Assembly: GCA_910588895.1 (NCBI GenBank)
Contig: CAJUSS010000129.1
Coordinates: forward strand, 1-10,425
From: an uncultured Lachnospiraceae bacterium
GTDB lineage: Bacteria; Bacillota; Clostridia; Lachnospirales; Lachnospiraceae
Length of the DNA stretch: 10,425 nt
Direction of reading: 5' to 3'
Numbering within the stretch: the first letter of the stretch is position 1; each line of letters begins with the position of its first letter. Shown piece by piece: positions 5,928 to 10,425 of this stretch. The notes below the pieces were generated by a model that saw only the letters and a list, made by a program, of their open reading frames with translations, made no database searches and had not been told where the DNA came from. A program made the translations under genes and the position numbers.

Positions 5928-7319
5928 TCATCCTTCCTCTTCCTCCTGCCAGTCCAAAAGGCTCATCTCGTCGGAGATCCGCTGTATGTACTCCTTTAAG
6001 ATCCGCAGGGTCTCCTTGCCGCCTTTGTCCCCCTCTGCTAAGTCCTCAGCCAGGATGGACACCTCCTCAGACAGATTGTGGAGGTTCTCCCTGAGGTAGT
6101 AGACGCAGTCGGTCTCCTTGGCGTCGCCCCGGACGATATCCTCCGCCAGAGCCTTGCAGGTGGGAGCGCCGCAGGAGCCGCAGTCTAACCCCGGGAATTT
6201 CTTGCAGAGCCGTTCCACCTGATTGAGGCGGGTAAAGCTCTCCATCATATTGGCCCCCAGATTGAACACCGGCTCATACTGGACCCCGGTGGTCCAGGGG
6301 ATCGCATCCTCCGCCTCGTGGGACATGTGGCTGCGGGCCACCGGCATGTAGCGGCGGAGACGTTTTAATTTCGTCTCGGCTACATAGGGGTTCTCCACAG
6401 TCAGGACGCCGCCCACACAGCCGCCGTTGCAGGCGTTCAGCTCGATAAATTCCAGGTTCGTGAACTTCTGGTCCTCCAAGTCCTCCAGGACCCGGATCAC
6501 ATTCTCGATCCCATCGGCGGCCAGGTAGTTCTCCGACAAGAGGCCGCTGGATTCGCCGCCGCTGCGGCCCCAGCTGATGCCGATCTTTCCGGCGGTGGCG
6601 ATGTCGGGATAATCATTGCCCACAGCTTTCATCCTGGAGAGGAGCTGGGGATAGACGTCCTTGATCGCCAGGACGGCGTCCACCTGGCTGGATTCATTGC
6701 CCAGAGGTGATTTTGAATAGGTCACCTTGGACGGACAGGGGGAGATAAAAAAGATGCCGATCTTCTCTCTGGGAAGGCCGGTCTTTTTCATGGCCCGTTT
6801 TGCCGCCATCATCGCCGCGATCTCGATCGGGGGGTTTAAGGGCAGCATATGGGGGATCAGGTTCGGGAAACGGACCCGGATCAGCCGGACTACGGAAGGG
6901 CAGGCTGTGCTGATGATCGGGAGCAGCCCGTTATGTTCGGTCACATAGGCTCGGGTGGCCTCCGAGACCAGCTCTGCCGCGGCGCTGACCTCGAACACAT
7001 CGTCAAAGCCCATAAGGAGCAGGGCGTTCAGGACGATGTTCACGTCATCTAGATTGTTGAACTGGCTGTACAGGCTGGGCGGGGGGAGCGCTATGGTATA
7101 GTCGTATTGGCGCATCTCATCCAGCTTATCATAGATGGCGTATTTTGCATGATGGGGGCACACGCGGATGCACTCCCCGCAGTCGATGCAGAACTTGCTG
7201 TTGATGATCGCCTTTTTGTTCCGTACCCGGATGGCTTCGGTGGGACAGCGCTTGATGCAGTTGATGCAGCCCTTGCACAGCTCCGGGTCCAAACGGACCG
7301 AATGATAAAATTTATCCAT
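5928..7319 (-). CDS. Monomeric [FeFe]-hydrogenase-like iron-sulfur protein, putative sensory type
   Basis: A 463-residue cytoplasmic protein. The N-terminus has two 4Fe-4S ferredoxin motifs (C15, C18, C21, C25 and C44, C47, C50, C54). The middle (about 75-320) is an iron-hydrogenase large-subunit domain with P-loops TACPS (C140), SPCPSK (C195, K198) and ELNACNGGCVGG (C297, C301), so all four H-cluster cysteines are kept. The C-terminus has a 4Fe-4S domain (C372, C380, C383, C388) and a charged helical tail. Against canonical TSCCP, MPC and EVMAC, the proton-relay cysteine is A139 and the two methionines near the cluster are S194 and N295. These changes and the C-terminal domain fit putative sensory group C/D hydrogenases rather than a production enzyme. 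The ATG lies 1 nt after the preceding stop. Confidence 0.9.
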   Translation of the reverse strand: MDKFYHSVRLDPELCKGCINCIKRCPTEAIRVRNKKAIINSKFCIDCGECIRVCPHHAKYAIYDKLDEMRQYDYTIALPPPSLYSQFNNLDDVNIVLNALLLMGFDDVFEVSAAAELVSEATRAYVTEHNGLLPIISTACPSVVRLIRVRFPNLIPHMLPLNPPIEIAAMMAAKRAMKKTGLPREKIGIFFISPCPSKVTYSKSPLGNESSQVDAVLAIKDVYPQLLSRMKAVGNDYPDIATAGKIGISWGRSGGESSGLLSENYLAADGIENVIRVLEDLEDQKFTNLEFIELNACNGGCVGGVLTVENPYVAETKLKRLRRYMPVARSHMSHEAEDAIPWTTGVQYEPVFNLGANMMESFTRLNQVERLCKKFPGLDCGSCGAPTCKALAEDIVRGDAKETDCVYYLRENLHNLSEEVSILAEDLAEGDKGGKETLRILKEYIQRISDEMSLLDWQEEEEG

Positions 7320-7320
7320 A

Positions 7321-7743
7321 CTAGATATCCACCACCATTGTTATTTTTGTCCCTACTCCAAGTTTGGTCTCGATCTCCATCCGATCGGTATATTTCTTCA
7401 TGTTGGGCAGGCCCATGCCGGCGCCAAAGCCCAGTGAGCGAACCTCGTCCGGAGCGGTGGAATAGCCGTCCTTCATGGCCAGCTCCACGTCCGGGATGCC
7501 GGGGCCCACGTCGTCCAGCACCATCAAGATCCTCTTTGGGGTGATCTCCACCCGGATCTCGCCGCCCTTGGCATGGATCACCATATTGATCTCGCCCTCA
7601 TACATGGCGATGGATACCTTTCGGACCGCCTCAGGGCTCACGCCCATCTGTTTTAATTTTTTCTTCACGTCGCTGCTGGCTTCTCCTGCCCGGGTAAAGT
7701 CGTCGGGGGAGATCTGGTAGGTCAGACGGATGGCATCCTCCAT
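7321..7743 (-). CDS. RsbW/SpoIIAB-like ATP-binding protein (GHKL ATPase)
   Basis: A 140-residue stand-alone HATPase_c domain of the anti-sigma-factor kinase type. The N-box is around AMYEGEINMVIHA (E51, N53), the G1 box DDVGPGIPD (77-85), the G2 box GFGAGMGLPN (105-114), and GVGTKI (129-134) closes the ATP site. There is no dimerisation/phosphoacceptor (HisKA) segment. Such proteins phosphorylate a Ser/Thr on a partner or switch partners; here the obvious neighbours are the DRTGG proteins and the hydrogenase-like protein, with no STAS antagonist or sigma factor in view. I chose the ATG at 7741-7743 because AGGAGG lies 11 nt upstream. The GTG at 7753-7755 overlaps that site and cannot be used with it. 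Gaps of 1 nt on both sides show tight coupling. Confidence 0.9.
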   Translation of the reverse strand: MEDAIRLTYQISPDDFTRAGEASSDVKKKLKQMGVSPEAVRKVSIAMYEGEINMVIHAKGGEIRVEITPKRILMVLDDVGPGIPDVELAMKDGYSTAPDEVRSLGFGAGMGLPNMKKYTDRMEIETKLGVGTKITMVVDI

Positions 7744-7744
7744 A

Positions 7745-8092
7745 TCAGATGGCACCTCCTCTCAGGCCGGCTTCATAGAGCATCCCGCAGGCGGAAAACA
7801 TGCGGTGTCCCGTGGCTAAGACGACCAGCCCCCGCTCTGCGGCCATCTCGATGATGGAAGGATCCGGCTTTTTCCCGCGGACAAAGATGAGACAGACGAT
7901 GTCCAGCATCTCTGCGGTGCGGATGACCTGAGGATTGCACAGGCCGGTAAGGAGGACCGAGTGGTCTTTGGAAAAGGCCAGCACATCGCTCATCATATCC
8001 GATCCGCAGGCAGAGCGGACTTCCTGGTCCAAAAGGCCTTCACCGGTCAGGATCCTGGCTTTTAAAGTGTCTTTTACATCGCGGACTGTCAT
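7745..8092 (-). CDS. DRTGG-domain protein (first gene of the leftward operon)
   Basis: A 115-residue soluble protein with the DRTGG fold pattern: MTVRDVKDTLKARILTG, then CGSDMMSDVLAF, SVLLTGLCNP, LIFVRGKKPD and ATGHRMFSACGML near the C-terminus. It carries Cys at 29, 52, 67 and 102, but their spacing does not suggest an iron-sulfur site. I chose the ATG at 8090-8092 because AGGAGAGG lies about 6 nt upstream. The frame stays open 32 codons further, but that part reads like leader sequence and has no site. The next ATG follows the stop after a single base. Function is unknown; in this context it may bind a ligand or serve as target of the adjacent RsbW-like ATPase. That is inference from gene order. 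Confidence 0.8.
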   Translation of the reverse strand: MTVRDVKDTLKARILTGEGLLDQEVRSACGSDMMSDVLAFSKDHSVLLTGLCNPQVIRTAEMLDIVCLIFVRGKKPDPSIIEMAAERGLVVLATGHRMFSACGMLYEAGLRGGAI

Positions 8093-8250
8093 AAGATACC
8101 TCTCCTTTTCTGTATTGGTAGATCTTGCTTGATGCAAACTGCACCAGGAAGCTTTTTTTGCCGGATATGTGCTATGGATATCCCACAAGGGGACGGGGGA
8201 CGATCCAAAGGCAGATATTCTTTGTGTGCAATTGCTGTTATCTATATATT

Positions 8251-8279
8251 AAGATACCATCTGGATCGGGAATAATCAA
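8251..8279 (-). promoter_or_regulatory. Candidate promoter of the leftward (DRTGG to PHP) operon
   Basis: On the minus strand TTGATT (8274-8279) and TATCTT (8251-8256) are 17 nt apart, each matching the sigma-A consensus at about four of six positions. Transcription would begin near 8244 and leave a leader of about 150 nt before the DRTGG start at 8092. An AT-rich stretch (8241-8250) follows the -10. Confidence 0.4.
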
Positions 8280-8333
8280 CAAAAAGATAACGTTAGTTTT
8301 TTCACAAGAGCAAAAAGATCGCCATAGACCTTT

Positions 8334-8354
8334 GGGGCGGCTCTGCCCCTTTTT
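8334..8354 (+). terminator. Terminator-like hairpin in the leader region of the hydrogenase operon
   Basis: GGGGC (8334-8338) and GCCCC (8345-8349) enclose a 6-nt loop and are followed directly by five T residues (8350-8354). It points towards the hydC-like gene but lies 258 nt before its start, with no gene upstream on this strand. It is either an attenuator for transcripts started further left or a stop for antisense transcription. Confidence 0.5.
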
Positions 8355-8518
8355 ACAAAACGGATAGATGGCTGTGGGAGAGATCTCCAGCCTATTTTCG
8401 TTAGTTTATCTACAATAGACAAAGGGTGTGGACTTTTTTTGATCTGCATGATAAACTATAACCATATTGCACAATGCATAACCATGTCTGCGCCCTGGCT
8501 ATGGCCAGTCTTACAGAG

Positions 8519-8559
8519 TATCCGGCAGAACGCATATCCCGTGTTCTGCCGGATATGCG
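8519..8559 (+). promoter_or_regulatory. Interleaved, mutually exclusive hairpins upstream of hydC
   Basis: TATCCGGCAGAAC (8519-8531) is perfectly complementary to GTTCTGCCGGATA (8543-8555). A second pair, CGCATATCC (8531-8539) with GGATATGCG (8551-8559), is also perfect but uses the loop of the first and shares its right arm, so only one can form at a time. The site ends 40 nt before the ribosome binding site of the hydC-like gene. There is no T run, so it is not a terminator. An RNA switch or a protein operator are both possible. Confidence 0.55.
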
Positions 8560-8611
8560 CGGGCAACCGCAGATCTTTTGGTCTGTGGCGATCAAACGAG
8601 GAGGGAACATA

Positions 8612-9106
8612 ATGGCTTGCAAAAAACAAACAGTCCCCTTTAGCGGGACGAAGGAGCAGGAAGAGGCTTTAAAAAAGGTCATCGCCGAGCTCAAGGACAC
8701 CCAGGGAGCCCTGATGCCGATCATGCAGAAGGCTCAGGACATCTACGGCTATCTTCCGATCGAAGTACAGACCATGATCTCAGACGGGACGGGGATCCCC
8801 TTAGAAAAGGTCTACGGAGTGGCGACCTTCTATTCGCAGTTCGCCCTGCAGCCGAAGGGCAAGTATAAGATCTCGGTCTGTCTCGGGACAGCGTGCTATG
8901 TAAAGGGATCTGGCAATATCTTTTCAAAGCTGGAGGAGATCTTAGGGATCACCAACGGAGAATGTACGCCGGACGGGAAGTTTTCGCTGGATTCATGCCG
9001 GTGCGTGGGCGCCTGCGGCTTAGCCCCGGTCATGATGATCAACGGCGAGGTATACGGCAGGCTGGTCCCGGACGATGTCCCGGGCATCCTGGCCAAGTAC
9101 AACTAG
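8612..9106 (+). CDS. hydC: NADH dehydrogenase 24 kDa (NuoE)-like subunit of [FeFe]-hydrogenase
   Basis: A 164-residue thioredoxin-fold 2Fe-2S protein of the NuoE/HydC/HymA family, the small electron-transfer subunit of NAD-linked multimeric [FeFe]-hydrogenases. The cluster ligands are C90 and C95 (CLGTAC) and C131 and C135 (CVGAC), the family's C-x4-C and C-x3-C arrangement. The N-terminal helical bundle (EQEEALKKVIAELK) and PLEKVYGVATFYSQF are typical. AGGAGGG at 8599-8605 lies 6 nt before the ATG. The open frame extends back to 8474, but that part covers the leader hairpins and is not protein-like. It is first in the rightward operon and passes to an ATPase gene after 3 nt. HymA is an equivalent name in some clostridia. 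Confidence 0.94.
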   Translation: MACKKQTVPFSGTKEQEEALKKVIAELKDTQGALMPIMQKAQDIYGYLPIEVQTMISDGTGIPLEKVYGVATFYSQFALQPKGKYKISVCLGTACYVKGSGNIFSKLEEILGITNGECTPDGKFSLDSCRCVGACGLAPVMMINGEVYGRLVPDDVPGILAKYN

Positions 9107-9109
9107 CCT

Positions 9110-9667
9110 ATGATGCCGGAGATCTCCCTGAACGTATTGGATGTGACGGAAAATTCTACCAGAGCAGGCGCGAAGCTGGTGCAGCTTTTCGTCGCGGCGG
9201 ACCATAAGGCCGATACGCTGACCATCAAGATCCGGGATGACGGCTGCGGCATGACCCCGGAGCAGGTGGAGCAGGTGACCGACCCCTTTTTTACTACCAG
9301 GACCACCCGGAAGGTGGGGCTTGGGATCCCCTTTTATAAATATGCGGCGGAGAGCACGGGGGGGAGTTTTTCCATCGATTCCGAAGTGGGGAAGGGCACT
9401 GTGGTGACCGCGGTCTTTGGCTTATCCCACATCGACCGGATGCCGTTAGGGGATATCAGCAGCACAGTGCATACCTTGGTCGTGTACCATCCGGAGACGG
9501 ACTTTGTCTACACGTATCAGGTGGATGACCGGAGCTTTGTATTAGATACCAGGGAGTTTAAGGGGATCTTGGGGGACGTTCCCTTTTCGGAGCCGGAGGT
9601 TTCCCAGTATATAATGGATTTTTTGACAGAGAACAAAGCAGACGTTGACCGGGGCGCAGTGATCTGA
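9110..9667 (+). CDS. Orphan HATPase_c protein of the hydrogenase operon
   Basis: A 185-residue protein with a histidine-kinase-type ATP-binding domain but no sensor, membrane or phosphoacceptor segment. The N-box is NVLDVTENSTRAGA (E14, N15), G1 is DDGCGM (43-48), the F-box DPFFTTRTT (58-66), G2 VGLGIPFYK (69-77), and GKGTVVT (94-100) follows. Residues about 105-185 form a separate unassigned domain. Relatives sit between the NuoE-like and ferredoxin genes in many clostridial hydrogenase operons; the role is not established to my knowledge. It could regulate or modify the hydrogenase, or use ATP in assembly. It starts 3 nt after the hydC stop without a clear ribosome binding site, so translation is probably coupled. 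The start may be either of two adjacent ATGs (9110 or 9113). Confidence 0.88.
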   Translation: MMPEISLNVLDVTENSTRAGAKLVQLFVAADHKADTLTIKIRDDGCGMTPEQVEQVTDPFFTTRTTRKVGLGIPFYKYAAESTGGSFSIDSEVGKGTVVTAVFGLSHIDRMPLGDISSTVHTLVVYHPETDFVYTYQVDDRSFVLDTREFKGILGDVPFSEPEVSQYIMDFLTENKADVDRGAVI

Positions 9668-9735
9668 AAGGATCCAGTGTGGCGCATTGTGCGAGACTGC
9701 CGTTGAGGAGACGTATGCAGGATAGGAGGATAACT

Positions 9736-10113
9736 ATGAAGAGTCTTGCTGAATTAAGAGCGATCCGCGAAAAGATGCAGAACCAGGTGGGGCTGCGCGC
9801 GGAGGACCATAACCATATCCGGGTGGTGGTAGGGATGGCGACCTGCGGGATCGCTGCCGGTGCCAGACCGGTGCTGACCAAGCTTTCCCAGGAGGTCCAG
9901 GAGAGAGGCCTGACCGATAAGGTGGCCGTGACCCAGACCGGCTGCATCGGCCTTTGCCAGTATGAGCCGATCGTAGAGGTGATGGCTCCGGGCGAGCCCA
10001 AGGTGACCTATGTCCATGTGGACCCGGAGAAGGCCGTGGAGATCGTAAACCGCCATCTGGTAGGCGGCCATGTGGTGGATGAGTATACCCTTGGCGCTAC
10101 TGATATGAAATAA
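9736..10113 (+). CDS. Thioredoxin-fold 2Fe-2S ferredoxin-like protein
   Basis: A 125-residue protein of the thioredoxin-like (NuoE C-terminal) ferredoxin group found in hydrogenase operons, presumed to carry electrons between the complex and its partners. The second half of the cluster motif is complete (TGCIGLC, C70 and C74), but the first half reads GMATCGIAAGA and contains only C37, where a typical C-x4-C would need two. I recall the same pattern in relatives, so it may be a family trait rather than a mutation. AGGAGG at 9724-9729 lies 6 nt before the ATG at 9736. The frame opens 19 codons earlier without a site. It is followed after 15 nt by the HydB-like gene, whose N-terminus has the same fold. 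Confidence 0.87.
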   Translation: MKSLAELRAIREKMQNQVGLRAEDHNHIRVVVGMATCGIAAGARPVLTKLSQEVQERGLTDKVAVTQTGCIGLCQYEPIVEVMAPGEPKVTYVHVDPEKAVEIVNRHLVGGHVVDEYTLGATDMK

Positions 10114-10128
10114 GGAGGAAGAAGGATT

Positions 10129-10425
10129 ATGTATCGTTCACATGTACTGGTCTGCGGCGGAACCGGGTGTACTTCCTCCGGAAGCCCACAGATCATCGAG
10201 AAATTAAAGGAAGAGATCGAGAGACAGGGACTGACCGATGAGGTGGCGGTGATCCAGACCGGCTGCCACGGCCTGTGTGCCCTGGGCCCGATCATGATCG
10301 TATACCCGGATGCCAGCTTCTACTCTATGGTGAAGGTGGAGGATATCCCGGAGATCGTATCGGAGCATCTGTTAAAGGGGCGTGTGGTAACCCGCCTTCT
10401 GTATGATGAGACGGTCAGCGCGGGC
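10129..10425 (+). CDS. hydB: NuoF-like hydrogenase subunit, N-terminal part (runs off the window)
   Basis: The first 99 codons of a protein that begins MYRSHVLVCGGTGCTSSG. This is the N-terminal thioredoxin-like 2Fe-2S domain of HydB/HymB, with C9, C14 (C-x4-C) and C46, C50 (C-x3-C) all present. In full-length HydB it precedes the NuoF flavin and NAD(P)-binding domain, a 4Fe-4S site and a C-terminal ferredoxin domain; none of these lies within the window. AGGAGG at 10113-10118 lies 10 nt before the ATG. Gene order predicts HydB followed by the catalytic HydA. The assignment rests on this domain and the operon. A free-standing short ferredoxin is excluded only if the frame continues to the right. 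Confidence 0.85.
   Translation, partial: MYRSHVLVCGGTGCTSSGSPQIIEKLKEEIERQGLTDEVAVIQTGCHGLCALGPIMIVYPDASFYSMVKVEDIPEIVSEHLLKGRVVTRLLYDETVSAG

Larger units (their letters stand above)
8093..8611. other. Divergent control region between the two hydrogenase-linked operons
   Basis: About 520 bases without a credible gene. From left to right they contain a candidate leftward promoter (8251-8279), a rightward terminator-like hairpin (8334-8354), a longer imperfect hairpin (about 8358-8403, AACG/CGTT base with GGCT/AGCC and GGAG/CTCC inner pairs), an inverted pair GTTTATC 8404-8410 / GATAAAC 8450-8456, a -10-like TATAAC (8457-8462) with no good -35, and the interleaved hairpins at 8519-8559. The word CGTTAGTTT occurs twice (8291, 8399). 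No Rex-like TTGTTAA/TTAACAA operator is seen. The rightward operon probably has a long structured leader. Confidence 0.5.

Noticed and set aside
7744..7755. GTG start for the RsbW-like ATPase
   Set aside because: The GTG is part of the AGGAGGTG ribosome binding site itself; the ATG at 7741-7743 is correctly placed downstream.
8093..8188. N-terminal extension of the first DRTGG gene by 32 codons
   Set aside because: No ribosome binding site supports the upstream ATG. AGGAGAGG sits about 6 nt before the ATG at 8090-8092, where the family-like sequence begins.
8334..8403. Known riboswitch or 6S/SRP RNA in the divergent region
   Set aside because: The hairpins do not carry the conserved cores I know for glycine, THF, 6S or SRP RNAs; GGAGAG alone is not enough for a call.
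8474..8611. N-terminal extension of the hydC-like frame by 46 codons
   Set aside because: The region contains the interleaved hairpins and reads unlike a NuoE N-terminus. The strong AGGAGGG site at 8599-8605 fixes the start at 8612.
8093..8611. Rex operator controlling the hydrogenase operon
   Set aside because: Rex sites of the TTGTTAA-spacer-TTAACAA type were expected for a clostridial hydrogenase, but no close match was found on either strand in this region.
1..10425. CRISPR arrays, tRNA or rRNA genes, complete insertion sequences
   Set aside because: No regularly spaced direct repeats, tRNA cloverleaf or rRNA core sequences, and no transposase-like protein, were seen on either strand.

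Overview
The window looks like chromosomal DNA of an anaerobic, low-redox member of the Bacillota, most probably a Clostridia/Lachnospiraceae gut-type bacterium. By eye the GC content is moderately high. Most genes have strong AGGAGG-type ribosome binding sites, and the short hairpin-plus-T terminators are typical of Firmicutes. The NuoE/NuoF-like hydrogenase genes and the clostridial accessory set around them (PHP, DRTGG, orphan HATPase, monomeric iron-hydrogenase-like protein) point the same way. The taxonomic call is inference from gene content.

Left part (1-4685): a fragment that may be the edge of a nucleotidyltransferase gene; a glyoxalase/VOC-family gene; a 21-bp perfect hairpin terminator shared with a convergent, secreted NodB-type polysaccharide deacetylase; a 480-bp gap holding a deacetylase promoter, an orphan minus-strand terminator and the decayed C-terminal end of what resembles a sodium:alanine/glycine symporter (AgcS-like); then dsdA (D-serine ammonia-lyase) and a coupled Cof-type HAD phosphatase. 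A 350-bp gene-free stretch full of short hairpins ends in a clear terminator.

Right part (4686-10425): two divergent operons around a roughly 520-bp control region. The leftward operon reads DRTGG-domain protein, RsbW-like ATPase, [FeFe]-hydrogenase-like iron-sulfur protein, a possible 38-codon ORF, a second DRTGG protein and a PHP-domain phosphoesterase. The rightward operon reads HydC/NuoE-like 2Fe-2S protein, an orphan histidine-kinase-type ATPase, a thioredoxin-fold ferredoxin with only three candidate cysteine ligands, and the start of HydB/NuoF. The catalytic HydA is expected just past the window edge but is not seen.

The rightward operon fits an NAD(P)-linked, probably electron-bifurcating, [FeFe]-hydrogenase. 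The leftward operon looks like a sensing or signalling module. Its hydrogenase-like protein keeps the four H-cluster cysteines but has lost the proton-shuttle cysteine and two active-site methionines, as in putative sensory (group C/D) enzymes. It sits with two stand-alone ATPases and two DRTGG proteins that could form a partner-switching or split-kinase relay. This is the most interesting system in the window. Its parts are known families, but the signalling logic is, to my knowledge, not worked out.
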